Assembly: GCA_965277775.1 (NCBI GenBank)
Contig: OZ255843.1
Coordinates: 806,001 to 870,000, forward strand
DNA length: 64,000 bases
Direction of reading: 5' to 3'
Origin: G965195345 sp965277775
GTDB lineage: Bacteria > Pseudomonadota > Gammaproteobacteria > CAKMZV01
Shown here in pieces: positions 8,666 through 17,781 of this stretch (its first letter is position 1; each line of letters opens with the position of its first letter). Made by a program: the position numbers and the translations under genes. The notes under the pieces are model-generated. The model searched no databases. It saw only the letters and a program-made list of their open reading frames with translations, and was not told where the DNA came from.

Positions 8666-9864
8666 TGAAACATTTTGACCTGTGTATCGTTGGGGGCAAT
8701 ATGGTGGGCGCCAGCTTAGCCTTGGCCTTGGCCGACAGTGGTCTAAAAATCGCCTTAATTGAAAAACAATCGGTCAAGTGGCAAGACCCACAAGCACAAC
8801 AAGTTGACCTTCGCGTCAGTGCCATCATTCCTGCAGTCGTTCGGATGTTTAAAAAACTCGGGGTGTGGGAGCAGATGTTGGCTCGAAGGGTTCAGCCATT
8901 CAATCGAATGACTGTGTGGGAAGACGAACTGACCAATGCTTATGAGTTTGATGCCCAAAGTGTGATGGAACCTTATTTGGGATATGTGGTCGAAAACACC
9001 GTCATTCAACACAGCCTCTGGCAAGCCTTGCAAGCCAAAGCCAATGTCACTTGTATATGCGCTGAATGGACTCAGTTGCAAGAAACAAACGATGGCATTT
9101 GTTTAGACCTGACCGATACTGCCATTAAAAAATGCACGGCCCGGCTACTGGTCGCTGCAGATGGCGCACAATCGCAAGTTCGCCAATGGGCGGGCATAGA
9201 ACGGGTGGTCAAAGCCTATCATCAAGCCTGCATTGTCGGAAATGTGAAAACACACAAGCCTCATCAAAATTGTTGTTGGCAACGTTATGAAAAGGGCTAT
9301 CCTTTTGCTTTTTTACCCCTGGCTGATGGCAGTTGTTCCATCGCTTGGTACATGTCCTTAGACGATAAAGACCAGCATCTAGAACTGAGCACAGCCGAGA
9401 TTGAAACACAACTGTTTCAGGCTTCTGCTGGGGTTTTGGGGCAGGTTGAAAAAGTTGGGGTTTTTGCCGGTTTCCCCGTGCAACGGCACCACGCCAAACA
9501 ATGGTTTAAAGACCGTATTGTCCTCATTGGGGATGCGGCGCATGGGGTCCATCCCATGGCTGGGCAAGGGGCAAACTTGGGTTTTATTGATGCAGCGGTT
9601 TTGGCCGAAGAAATCATGGCGGCTGAAGGGGTATTTGACCATCCTTTAGTCCTAAAACGTTATCAACGACGCCGAGCTGAATCTTTCATTATTGAATACG
9701 GCATGGATGCGTTTTTGTACCTGTTTAAAGACCTGCCACCACCCCTAAAAATGCTTCGCCACATTGGTTTAAAGCAAGGCAACAAAATTTCTATGGGTAA
9801 ACACTTGCTCAGAGAATATGCCTTGGGCAATAGTCGAGATTTGCCCGCATTAATGGGTTATTAA
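8665..9864 (+). CDS. Second UbiH/UbiF/UbiI-family FAD hydroxylase (UbiI by position)
   Basis: This is a second flavin monooxygenase of the ubiquinone pathway, 399 residues from the ATG at 8665 that overlaps the ubiH stop by one base. An FAD motif VGGNMVGASLALALAD is at the N-terminus and IGDAAHGVHPMAGQGANLG in the C-terminal half. In E. coli the gene in this position is ubiI (visC), a C5-hydroxylase. The protein could equally be the UbiF type, since the families overlap in sequence, so the exact ring position is not settled here. Confidence 0.87.
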   Translation: MKHFDLCIVGGNMVGASLALALADSGLKIALIEKQSVKWQDPQAQQVDLRVSAIIPAVVRMFKKLGVWEQMLARRVQPFNRMTVWEDELTNAYEFDAQSVMEPYLGYVVENTVIQHSLWQALQAKANVTCICAEWTQLQETNDGICLDLTDTAIKKCTARLLVAADGAQSQVRQWAGIERVVKAYHQACIVGNVKTHKPHQNCCWQRYEKGYPFAFLPLADGSCSIAWYMSLDDKDQHLELSTAEIETQLFQASAGVLGQVEKVGVFAGFPVQRHHAKQWFKDRIVLIGDAAHGVHPMAGQGANLGFIDAAVLAEEIMAAEGVFDHPLVLKRYQRRRAESFIIEYGMDAFLYLFKDLPPPLKMLRHIGLKQGNKISMGKHLLREYALGNSRDLPALMGY

Positions 9865-9900
9865 GCATTTCTAAGTGCTGCATGCACGAATGACGGACAC

Positions 9901-11841
9901 TTAGTAATCAAAACCGATTAAGTCCAATGTTTCCTCAGGCAAATCACGTAAGAAACGTGAGGGTGGATTAGACATAAAACGAGGGCCGTAAAGCTGTCTT
10001 GAACTGGCAAAACTTAGGTACAATTTTTTTTGTGCGCGGGTCATCCCCACATAGGCCAATCGCCGCTCTTCTGCCAATTGTTCTGGATCACCAGTACTTC
10101 TTGAAGATGGCAATATGCCGTCCTCCAAGCCCACCATAAAAACCATAGGAAACTCCAAGCCTTTGGCCGAATGGAGCGTCATCAGCTGCACTTTTTCCTC
10201 GGCTTCCATGAGCTCGGTGTTCTCACCCATATCCAATACAGTATTGGCGAGAAAATCATCATACCCTGTTGCCTCATACTCGCTTGCCACCACCAACAAT
10301 TCATCCAAGTTCTCTTTACGTGTCAATAATCGTTCCTTGCCCTCTTTGGCATAATGCTCTAATAGACCGCTGTTTTCTATAATATCCTCAAGTAATTCAC
10401 ACAAGGTTAAGGATGGCATTTGTGATTGCCATTGTTCAATCAGGCTCACAAAATTTTGGATTTTGGCATTTTTCGGCGCCAAGGATACGGCTGTTTGCCA
10501 CAATGAACAATTGTCCAAGCTGGCTTGTTGGGCAATACCATCGACCGCTCTTTTGCCAATGCCTCTTGTAGGCAAATTGATGATGCGCGCAAATGCCGCA
10601 TTGTCATTTGAATTAACGATCAGTCGTACATAGGCCAGCACGTCTTTAACCTCAGCGCGTTCAAAAAAGCGCAAGCCACCATAAATCTGATACGGAATCT
10701 TATGCCTGAGCATCATGTCTTCAAATACGCGTGACTGGGCATTGGTTCTATACAAGACCGCAATGTCTTCGAGTGATTTTTTGGCATATTGCCAATCTTC
10801 AATGGTGTCAATGACAAACTGCGCTTCGTCTATGCCATTGATGGCGCGATAAATACCAATGGGCTCTCCCTCACCGGAATCTGTCCACAAGCGTTTGCCC
10901 AAACGATCTGTATTTTTGTTGATGATCGCATTGGCTGCAGTCAATATGTTTGAAGTCGAACGATAGTTTTGTTCTAATCGAATCACCTCAACGGGCATAT
11001 TTTGAGAGAAATCGTTTTTGAAATTGCGAATATTTGCGACCTTTGCCCCCCGCCAACCATAAATAGATTGATCGTCATCACCGACCGCAAAAACCCGACC
11101 TTTGCTGCCTGCCAAAAGTTGAATCCATGCGTATTGTGTGGCATTGGTATCCTGAAACTCATCGATCAGTAAATGCTCAAACCGCGCTTGATAAAGACCC
11201 AATAACTTGGGTTGATCGCGCCAAACTTCAACCGTTCGCAGTATGATTTCTGCAAAATCGACCAGACTGTCGCGCCGACAAACTTCATCATAGCGTGAAA
11301 AAATGTTCACCATGGTGGCTTGCCATTGATTGTCAATGTTGACAGCGGTCGCCCTCAAACCGTGATCTTTTTTTGAAGCGATAAAATTTGCGGCTTGCCT
11401 TGGTGTATAGGTTTTTTCATCGATATTTAATTCACGAATGATTTGCCGACAAACACGTATTTGATCTTGATTGTCAATGATTTGAAATCGATCACTGAGG
11501 CCACATGCTTCTGCATGTTGGCGCATGAAGCGGTGGCACAATGAATGAAAAGTTCCAACCCACATCCCACCCAAAGAACGTTTGATGAGTGACTCTAAAC
11601 GGGTGCGCATTTCTCCAGCCGCTTTGTTGGTAAAAGTCACGCTCACAATATTGCTGGTCTGGTAATGATATTGCTCAATTAAATAAGCCATTCTATGCGT
11701 CAAAACCCGCGTTTTACCGCTGCCAGCCCCCGCCACAATCAAGGCATGGGTGTCATCAGGCAAGCTAACCGCCTTTTGTTGCACGTCATTTAGATCAGAT
11801 AATGACTGGTTTTGATCCAAGAATGCTTCAAGACGAGACAA
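9901..11841 (-). CDS. uvrD: DNA helicase II (UvrD), lacking the usual C-terminal tail
   Basis: UvrD is an SF1A 3'-5' helicase for mismatch and nucleotide excision repair. The motifs are in order: LNDVQQKAV, Walker A GAGSGKTR (38-45), TFTNKAAGEM, the motif II region LLIDEFQDTNATQYAW, GDDDQSIYGWRGA, LEQNYRS, LMTLHSAKGLEFPMVF and RRLAYVGMTRA. At 646 residues it ends soon after the PSRFLRDLPEE helix. E. coli UvrD continues about 70 residues further into a Tudor-like domain, which is absent here. The start is TTG 11841, directly after the upstream stop, with a strong GGAGGG about 6 bases before it. No ATG fits. Confidence 0.94.
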   Translation of the reverse strand: MSRLEAFLDQNQSLSDLNDVQQKAVSLPDDTHALIVAGAGSGKTRVLTHRMAYLIEQYHYQTSNIVSVTFTNKAAGEMRTRLESLIKRSLGGMWVGTFHSLCHRFMRQHAEACGLSDRFQIIDNQDQIRVCRQIIRELNIDEKTYTPRQAANFIASKKDHGLRATAVNIDNQWQATMVNIFSRYDEVCRRDSLVDFAEIILRTVEVWRDQPKLLGLYQARFEHLLIDEFQDTNATQYAWIQLLAGSKGRVFAVGDDDQSIYGWRGAKVANIRNFKNDFSQNMPVEVIRLEQNYRSTSNILTAANAIINKNTDRLGKRLWTDSGEGEPIGIYRAINGIDEAQFVIDTIEDWQYAKKSLEDIAVLYRTNAQSRVFEDMMLRHKIPYQIYGGLRFFERAEVKDVLAYVRLIVNSNDNAAFARIINLPTRGIGKRAVDGIAQQASLDNCSLWQTAVSLAPKNAKIQNFVSLIEQWQSQMPSLTLCELLEDIIENSGLLEHYAKEGKERLLTRKENLDELLVVASEYEATGYDDFLANTVLDMGENTELMEAEEKVQLMTLHSAKGLEFPMVFMVGLEDGILPSSRSTGDPEQLAEERRLAYVGMTRAQKKLYLSFASSRQLYGPRFMSNPPSRFLRDLPEETLDLIGFDY

Positions 11842-12510
11842 TTATTCCCTCCGTAGCACTTTATTGACCACCCAAGACCACCATCGATTCGCTTGAAAAC
11901 TATTCTTGATCGCCTTTTGATCATAATGGTGATGGACCCAATCCATGAAATCAGCATCCTCATGTTCCGCCTTGAATTGCTTCCACTCCTCAAGAAATAC
12001 ATCCAATATGCCCGTTTCTGCAACGGTAAAGTGGCCGTAGTACCATTTAAGCTGATTGACTGCTTCAACGGGTTTTTCAGGGTACTTCAATAAAAGGTAC
12101 AAGGTTGCTACAAAGCCGGCTCGATCAGCGCCCGATTTACAATGCACTAACAAAGGTTTTTCAGCCTCATCAAAGATTGTTTTAAGCGCCACTATGGTGT
12201 CTGGATTGGGCAATTCGCGTGAAGAGATGGGTAAAAAATACAAAGTCATGTCAACTTCAAGTGCCGCCTTTTTTTGAAGTGCGGTTGCGGCAATGTCCAA
12301 ATTATTGCCACGCAAATTAAGAATGCTTTTTATGCCTCTTTTTTTGTAGCGCTTTAGGTCATAAGGCAGTGGATGATTCGCTCTATATAACTCAGGATCG
12401 ACCTGAAAAAAATTGCGATAGCACAAACGAACGTAACCGTCGTCTAAAAACAGCATTTTTAACCATGCAATAATGATTTTTGAGCGAGATAGGGGCAGGT
12501 GAAATTGCAT
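11842..12510 (-). CDS. Dual-specificity/tyrosine phosphatase-like protein
   Basis: This 222-residue protein carries the cysteine phosphatase signature HCKSGADRAG, with nucleophile Cys124 and Arg130 (CX5R). The general-acid loop is probably around SSRELPNPD. A short hydrophobic stretch near residues 11-22 could touch the membrane. Similar small phosphatases are found in several gammaproteobacteria, but the substrate cannot be read from sequence and may be a protein, a lipid or a sugar phosphate. Its stop codon abuts the uvrD start, so the two are coupled. It is divergent from lysC. Confidence 0.8.
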   Translation of the reverse strand: MQFHLPLSRSKIIIAWLKMLFLDDGYVRLCYRNFFQVDPELYRANHPLPYDLKRYKKRGIKSILNLRGNNLDIAATALQKKAALEVDMTLYFLPISSRELPNPDTIVALKTIFDEAEKPLLVHCKSGADRAGFVATLYLLLKYPEKPVEAVNQLKWYYGHFTVAETGILDVFLEEWKQFKAEHEDADFMDWVHHHYDQKAIKNSFQANRWWSWVVNKVLRRE

Positions 12511-12561
12511 GATGTGGTATTATACGCGCCCTTAAAATTCAGACGATGGAGAATGCCTTTT

Positions 12562-13812
12562 ATGGCACTGATTGTTCAAAAATACGGTGGGACTTCTGTG
12601 GGCAGCGTTGAGCGCATCCAGAATGTGGCCAAGCGCGTCAAACTGTGGGCTGATGCAGATCACAGCGTGGTCGTGGTGGTCTCTGCCATGTCGGGTGAAA
12701 CTAACCGTTTAACGGCACTGGCACAATCCATACACAGCAATCCTTCTCGACGTGAATTGGATGTTATTCTGTCGTCTGGTGAACAAGTGACCTCAGGCTT
12801 GCTTTGTTTGGCATTGCAGGCCTTGAGGCAAAAAGCGGTTTCATTTGTAGGATGGCAAGCGGGCATTCACACCGACGGTCATCACAACAAAGCACGAATT
12901 TCGCACATTCTGCCTGAGCGCATTTTTGCCGCTTTGGACGAACAACGCGTTGTCGTCATCACGGGCTTTCAAGGCATTTCCCCTGCGTCCAACATTGCCA
13001 CGCTCGGTCGGGGTGGTTCCGATGTGAGCGCCGTTGCCATTGCCACAGCGCTTAAAGCTGATGAATGCCAAATTTATACCGACGTTGACGGCGTCTATAC
13101 AACTGACCCGCGTGTGGAACCCAATGCACGCGCCATGGCGACTCTAACCTTCGAAGAAATGATAGAGTTGGCCAGCTTAGGCGCCAAAGTTTTACAATTA
13201 CGTTCTGTTGAGTTTGCCTACAAACATAATATGCCCATTAGAGTGCTATCGTCGTTGAAAGAAATGGATATTAAAAATTTGGGCGGCACACTCATTCAAT
13301 CCGATGAAAACGAAGAGGATAAAATCATGGAAAAACCCCTAATCTCTGGCATTGCATTTCAACGCGATGAGGCTAAAATCTCTATCCTTGGCGTGCCCGA
13401 TCGTCCCGGCATCGCTTCTGATATACTCGAACCCATTGCTGAAGCAAACATTGAAATAGACATGATCATTCAAAACTTGTCAACCGACAATCAGCGCACC
13501 GATTTTACATTTACCGTTGAGCGGGCCAACTATAAAGAAGCGATGAGCATCATGAATCTTAAAGCCAAACAAGTCGGCGCCACTTCGGTGAATGGCTCAG
13601 ACAACATTGCCAAATTGTCACTGGTGGGTGTGGGCATGCGCTCACACTCGGGCGTGGCTTGCAAGATGTTTGAAGTGCTCGCTAAAAATGACATCAACAT
13701 TCAACTGATTTCAACTTCAGAAATTAAAATTTCTGTCATCATTGATGAAATCTATATTGACGATGCGGTTCGTGAGTTACACAGCGCTTTTGAGTTGGAT
13801 AAAACGCCTTAA
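12562..13812 (+). CDS. lysC: Aspartate kinase
   Basis: Aspartokinase phosphorylates aspartate as the first step to lysine, threonine, methionine and diaminopimelate. From ATG 12562 the protein is 416 residues, a stand-alone kinase with two ACT domains at the C-terminus and no homoserine dehydrogenase. The start gives the canonical ALIVQKYGGTSVGS. GGAG at 12548-12551 sits 10 bases upstream, which argues against the ATG at 12553. Kinase motifs include TGFQGI, GRGGSDVSAVAIA and TDVDGVYTTDPR. Feedback inhibition through the ACT domains is expected for this class. The 5' leader is too short for a lysine riboswitch. Confidence 0.96.
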   Translation: MALIVQKYGGTSVGSVERIQNVAKRVKLWADADHSVVVVVSAMSGETNRLTALAQSIHSNPSRRELDVILSSGEQVTSGLLCLALQALRQKAVSFVGWQAGIHTDGHHNKARISHILPERIFAALDEQRVVVITGFQGISPASNIATLGRGGSDVSAVAIATALKADECQIYTDVDGVYTTDPRVEPNARAMATLTFEEMIELASLGAKVLQLRSVEFAYKHNMPIRVLSSLKEMDIKNLGGTLIQSDENEEDKIMEKPLISGIAFQRDEAKISILGVPDRPGIASDILEPIAEANIEIDMIIQNLSTDNQRTDFTFTVERANYKEAMSIMNLKAKQVGATSVNGSDNIAKLSLVGVGMRSHSGVACKMFEVLAKNDINIQLISTSEIKISVIIDEIYIDDAVRELHSAFELDKTP

Positions 13813-13820
13813 TGTCAGTC

Positions 13821-13846
13821 GATGCTTTTTAAGCATCAATTTTTTG
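13821..13846 (+). terminator. Rho-independent terminator after lysC
   Basis: GATGCTT and AAGCATC form a 7-bp stem with a three-base loop (13821-13837), followed by a run of six T at 13840-13845. It lies 9 bases after the lysC stop. Confidence 0.8.
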
Positions 13847-14094
13847 AAATGAAAACAAATAATCACCTGTCAATGCGCTTGACATTTTATTGGTAATCCT
13901 ATCTAATACCTGCCTCGCAACATCGACTGTCAAAAACACGTTGCGTCCACTTCAGCTACCTTTGAAGCGTCACATTAAAGACAAAAGTCCTATAAGACTC
14001 TATTAATTGCGATAGAACCCATACTATCCTGAAATTGGTATTTATTTTGATCCTTTTATTTGTAAGGATCGTTAATCTATTTTCTGGAGATGAC

Positions 14095-15411
14095 ATGAAA
14101 AATCACAACGCGCAATCAGAGATTGCAAACTTAGAAAAAAACTGGAACGAAAACCCGCGCTGGCAAGGCATAACTAGAGGTTATTCGGCAAAGGATGTCG
14201 TCCGTTTAAGGGGCACAGTCAAAATTGAACACTCCTTGGCACGACGCGGTGCTGAAAGATTGTGGGGTGCTTTGAACGGCAATTCATTTAAGGGCTTTGT
14301 TAATGCCTTGGGCACGCTGACTGGCGGACAAGCCGTGCAACAAGCCAAAGCTGGGATGGAGTCAATTTACTTGTCTGGCTGGCAAGTGGCGGCCGACAAT
14401 AACTCTGGCATGTCCATGTATCCTGACCAATCGCTGTACCCTGCTGATTCAGTGCCAAAAGTCGTACAGCGCATTAACAATAGTTTTAAACGCGCTGATC
14501 AGATTCAATGCCAAAAAGGCATAGCGCCTGATGATCAAGCCTATATTGATTATTTTTTACCCATCGTTGCGGATGCCGAAGCCGGCTTTGGGGGCGTGCT
14601 GAACGCCTATGAACTCATGCTTAGTATGATTGAATCGGGCGCTGCAGGCGTACACTACGAAGACCAACTCGCTTCAGTTAAAAAATGCGGACACATGGGT
14701 GGCAAGGTTTTGGTGCCGACCAAAGAGGCGGTGCAAAAATTGATCGCTGCACGTCTGGCCACAGATGTTTCAGATGTGCCTACATTGTTGTTCGCTCGAA
14801 CCGATGCCAATGCGGCGGCACTGCTCACTTCAGACCATGATGAATATGACAAACCCTTTGTCACAGGTGAGCGTACTGCAGAAGGTTTTTACTGCACCAA
14901 GGCGGGCATTGAACAAGCCATTGCGCGCGGGCTTGCCTATGCCCCCTACGCCGACTTATTATGGTGTGAAACCGCTACACCTGATTTGGCTGAAGCGAAA
15001 AAATTTGCAGAAAGCATCCAAAATGAATTTCCAGATAAACTGCTGGCTTATAACTGTTCGCCTTCGTTTAACTGGAAGAAAAATTTGGATGATAAAACCA
15101 TTGCAAACTTTCAGACAGAACTCTCTGCCATGGGTTACAAATTTCAATTCATCACCTTAGCAGGCATTCATAATATGTGGCATAGCATGTTTAATTTGGC
15201 TTATAACTACCAACGTGGTGAAGGCATGAAACATTATGTGGAGATGGTTCAAGAGCCCGAATTTGCCGATGCGAAAAAAGGTTACACCTTTGTTGCCCAT
15301 CAGCAAGAAGTGGGCACGGGCTATTTTGATGATGTGACCTCGGTGATTCAAGGCGGGTCATCTTCGGTTACGGCTTTGACTGGATCAACTGAAGAAGAGC
15401 AATTCAGCTGA
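14095..15411 (+). CDS. aceA: Isocitrate lyase
   Basis: AceA splits isocitrate into glyoxylate and succinate, the entry of the glyoxylate shunt, allowing growth on acetate or fatty acids. It is 438 residues from ATG 14095, with GGAG at 14085-14088 upstream. The catalytic signature KKCGHMGGK places the active Cys at 198, close to Cys195 of the E. coli enzyme. GLAYAPYADLLWCET and YNCSPSFNWKKNLDD are further family blocks. No malate synthase gene is adjacent, so aceB or glcB must be elsewhere. The gene appears to be transcribed alone. Confidence 0.96.
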   Translation: MKNHNAQSEIANLEKNWNENPRWQGITRGYSAKDVVRLRGTVKIEHSLARRGAERLWGALNGNSFKGFVNALGTLTGGQAVQQAKAGMESIYLSGWQVAADNNSGMSMYPDQSLYPADSVPKVVQRINNSFKRADQIQCQKGIAPDDQAYIDYFLPIVADAEAGFGGVLNAYELMLSMIESGAAGVHYEDQLASVKKCGHMGGKVLVPTKEAVQKLIAARLATDVSDVPTLLFARTDANAAALLTSDHDEYDKPFVTGERTAEGFYCTKAGIEQAIARGLAYAPYADLLWCETATPDLAEAKKFAESIQNEFPDKLLAYNCSPSFNWKKNLDDKTIANFQTELSAMGYKFQFITLAGIHNMWHSMFNLAYNYQRGEGMKHYVEMVQEPEFADAKKGYTFVAHQQEVGTGYFDDVTSVIQGGSSSVTALTGSTEEEQFS

Positions 15412-15522
15412 TCGTTTTGGGCTTAAACAACCGTTGATTTGATTGATATTCTGATTTATTCCGTATAGAATGATATCAACAATAGGCCTTAAGCCATAAA
15501 ATAGCAACGATTTCTCCCCCTG

Positions 15523-15553
15523 CCCCGCACTATTCGTAGTGTGGGGCTTTTTT
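15523..15553 (+). terminator. Rho-independent terminator after aceA
   Basis: CCCCGCACTA and TAGTGTGGGG form a 10-bp stem with one G-T pair around a TTCG tetraloop (15523-15546), followed by C and six T (15547-15553). It is a strong intrinsic terminator about 110 bp after the aceA stop. Confidence 0.88.
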
Positions 15554-15644
15554 ATAGACTGATCCATTGTGCGATCAGACTTACCCTCACCTCAATCTGC
15601 ACCACACTTACTATTCAATTCGGGAAGAGTCATTGATACAAATG

Positions 15645-15679
15645 TCAAAAATAGCCTTGATGATTGTTTCATCAAGGCT
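15645..15679 (-). terminator. Terminator downstream of the RelE/RHH operon
   Basis: AGCCTTGATGA (15653-15663) and TCATCAAGGCT (15669-15679) make a perfect 11-bp stem with a five-base loop. On the minus strand it is followed by ATTTTTG, so it most likely ends the toxin-antitoxin transcript coming from 16393. On the plus strand the T-run is poor. Confidence 0.65.
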
Positions 15680-15876
15680 TTCAAACGAAGGTTGTAGATC
15701 AATTACCTAATATGGCTCTAACTACGGCGTAATTTCATTTACTAATATCATATAAAGGGTCTATATTTATTAGTGATTTTTACAACGCAATCAAACTAAG
15801 TAGCGCATCACTTTAGCAATGTATTCAAGCATTTTACTCAAATAAATCATCAAGGAATTCTCACCTACTTCCAAAA
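15680..15876. other. AT-rich intergenic tail of the toxin-antitoxin operon
   Basis: No coding potential or RNA motif was seen here. Together with the two terminators just upstream it fills the gap between aceA and the toxin gene. Confidence 0.5.
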
Positions 15877-16149
15877 TCACTTCTTTTCACGTAGTTTACG
15901 ATACACGAGATCACGCTTTTCAATGATCGTTATATGCAGGAACGAGTCATCAAATTCATAGATGATACGGAAATTTTTCACACGGCAATGGTAACCCGGT
16001 TTGCCTTCCAACTTGATAGAGTTATTGGGTTTAGGGTTTTCTCGAAGTAGCTCAATCTGGTTGGCAATAAGTCTGGCAATCTGAGGCGAACGCTTTATCA
16101 GATTATTGGCTGACTTCTCGGCTCTTTTGGTAAACTTGACACTACGCAT
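15877..16149 (-). CDS. RelE/ParE-superfamily toxin
   Basis: This 90-residue basic protein has the RelE/ParE fold pattern: an N-terminal VKFTKRAEKSANNLIKRS helix pair, then the strands GYHCRVKNFRIIYEF and the ending ITIIEKRDLVYRKL. RelE members cut mRNA in the ribosome and ParE members poison gyrase; the sequence does not decide which. Its start lies inside the upstream antitoxin gene with an 8-bp overlap, the normal antitoxin-first arrangement of type II modules. Confidence 0.85.
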   Translation of the reverse strand: MRSVKFTKRAEKSANNLIKRSPQIARLIANQIELLRENPKPNNSIKLEGKPGYHCRVKNFRIIYEFDDSFLHITIIEKRDLVYRKLREKK

Positions 16150-16393
16150 TCTTCATGCGATTGAGCAAGCTTTCTGAATCCTCAGTACTAAGTGAACTTT
16201 CTTTCTTGGCTGATGCAGACATCTCAGCCCATATCCTATCTTCTACAACGCTATCTTTCAGATAGCACTCCATCAGGGTATCCAACACAAAATCTTTCAA
16301 GGTCTTTCCGTGGGCATTCGCCTGAAACTTCAACTCATCATGGAAGTCAGTAGGAACATTTATGGTTAGTCTGTCTTGAGTTTTCGTAGTCAT
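16142..16393 (-). CDS. Ribbon-helix-helix antitoxin
   Basis: This 83-residue protein begins with the ribbon-helix-helix pattern RLTINVPTDFHDELKFQANA followed by GKTLKDFVLDTLMEC, a DNA-binding dimer fold. The acidic, Ser-rich C-terminus would wrap and neutralise the toxin encoded immediately downstream. RHH antitoxins usually repress their own promoter, here in the 224-bp gap shared with the divergent 16618 gene. No clear operator was identified. Confidence 0.85.
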   Translation of the reverse strand: MTTKTQDRLTINVPTDFHDELKFQANAHGKTLKDFVLDTLMECYLKDSVVEDRIWAEMSASAKKESSLSTEDSESLLNRMKNA

Positions 16394-16617
16394 AATAATG
16401 ATAGGTAAAATAATAATTACAAAGAAGAGTTATACGTATGTCGAGTTCTGCATCACCCTCAAAAAACTCATCTCCACCTGCAGGAATAAGTATAGCGATA
16501 TAGAATTATACATAATGCAGTCAAAAACAACCGATTTTTCTTGTGCAACAAATATGAGCAGTGAAATCGACTGGCCTCTTGAGCAAGTAAGAATGAAACA
16601 TCTAAGGAGAACTAAAT

Positions 16618-17562
16618 ATGAAAGACTTCGGCGAACTCAAAAATGTTTCTATGAGTGATATGTGGCCAGATGAGGCACATAACTTCACGCCTTGGCTAGC
16701 AGAAAACATAGATGTTCTGGGCAATGCTATTGGATTAATCTTGGAATTCAAAGAAAAAGAAGCTCGTGTGGGACGTTTCTATCTTGACATTTTAGCCGAA
16801 GATGTGAACTCTAGAGGAGAAGTCATTATTGAAAACCAACTCACAAAAACTGACCACGATCATCTCGGCAAACTCATTACCTATGCTTCTGGCTTTGATG
16901 CTTATGCTATTATTTGGGTTGCTGATTCATTTCGAGATGAACACAGGCAGGCGCTTGAATGGCTCAATCAAAGAACCGGCGCTAAAACACATTTCTTTGC
17001 CGTTGTCGTAGAAGGCTTACAAATTGATGACTCCAAACCGGCCTATAAATTCAAAACCATTGTGTTTCCCGAAGAGTTGCAGAATTTGAATAACAATAAA
17101 AACTACATCAGAGGCGAAATGTACAGAAGCTATTACCAACCCATGATTGACGAACTCATAGAAAAGCACCGCTTTACCACTTCGAGAAAAGCTCCAACGG
17201 GAAATTGGTGTGGGTTAACTTCAGATATATCAGGAGTCCTTTATTGTGCTGCGTTTAATCGGGATATTCCCAGAGTTGAGGTCTATTTTACCAGTAACAC
17301 CAAAATAGACAACAAAGCGCTTTTTGATATCCTTAAAACCAAAGAACAAACCATAGAAGAACGATACGGACAAAGTTTTGAATGGCTTAGACAGGATGGG
17401 ACAAAAGTCTGTTACATTCAACTCATAGGCTTTGGCGGAAAATTACTTTCTGACATGACAGAAGAAGAAAAAGACGAAGTGCGTCGATGGCATATAAGCA
17501 ACCTGCTTAAAATGAAAGAAGTTTTTACGTCTTTTATTGAACAAGCGCTTCAAGGCAATTAA
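16618..17562 (+). CDS. DUF4268-type protein with PD-(D/E)XK nuclease-like N-terminus
   Basis: This 314-residue protein starts at ATG 16618 with a good AAGGAGA about 8 bases upstream. Residues 24-100 show a nuclease-like core: LEFKEKEARVGRFYLDILA with Asp57, then EVIIENQ (Glu72, Gln74), and the helix DHLGKLITYASGFDAYAII. That is the D-x(n)-E-x-Q form of the PD-(D/E)XK fold. The C-terminal half (about 205-305), with KETIEERYG-like and WLRQDGTK segments, resembles the DUF4268 domain. Such proteins occur alone or near restriction and toxin genes. The substrate is unknown; defence is a guess from the neighbouring toxin-antitoxin pair. Confidence 0.72.
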   Translation: MKDFGELKNVSMSDMWPDEAHNFTPWLAENIDVLGNAIGLILEFKEKEARVGRFYLDILAEDVNSRGEVIIENQLTKTDHDHLGKLITYASGFDAYAIIWVADSFRDEHRQALEWLNQRTGAKTHFFAVVVEGLQIDDSKPAYKFKTIVFPEELQNLNNNKNYIRGEMYRSYYQPMIDELIEKHRFTTSRKAPTGNWCGLTSDISGVLYCAAFNRDIPRVEVYFTSNTKIDNKALFDILKTKEQTIEERYGQSFEWLRQDGTKVCYIQLIGFGGKLLSDMTEEEKDEVRRWHISNLLKMKEVFTSFIEQALQGN

Positions 17563-17706
17563 ATTTATTGAGATGGTTTGGATTTCAAGCGCCATCTCTT
17601 GGTGCTTGTCAGCGAACTTGTAGCCTAACCACTACAGCTTGTTATTCCTAACAAGAAGGAATAAGCCGTTGCTGCCTTCTTGACTTGATTCTTGTTCGAT
17701 GGATAC

Positions 17707-17736
17707 AAAAAAACCCGCAAATCAAGGACTTGCGGG
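17707..17736 (-). terminator. Rho-independent terminator after groEL
   Basis: On the minus strand, CCCGCAA and TTGCGGG (17714-17736) form a 7-bp stem, with seven T following (plus-strand A-run 17707-17713). It lies about 45 bp after the groEL stop. Confidence 0.85.
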
Positions 17737-17781
17737 CTTTATAGCAACGAGATGAAATCTCGTGAACAGCTGAGCTGATGA

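Noticed and set aside
9870..9903. CTAAGTG/CACTTAG inverted repeat as a bidirectional terminator between the convergent ubi and uvrD genes
   Set aside because: The loop is 20 bases and there is no T-run on either side.
12511..12561. Lysine riboswitch ahead of lysC
   Set aside because: Only 51 bp separate lysC from the divergent phosphatase gene, too short for the aptamer.
16398..16658. An 86-codon plus-strand frame before the DUF4268 gene
   Set aside because: It overlaps the start of the well-supported gene at 16618 and has no ribosome binding site or family pattern.
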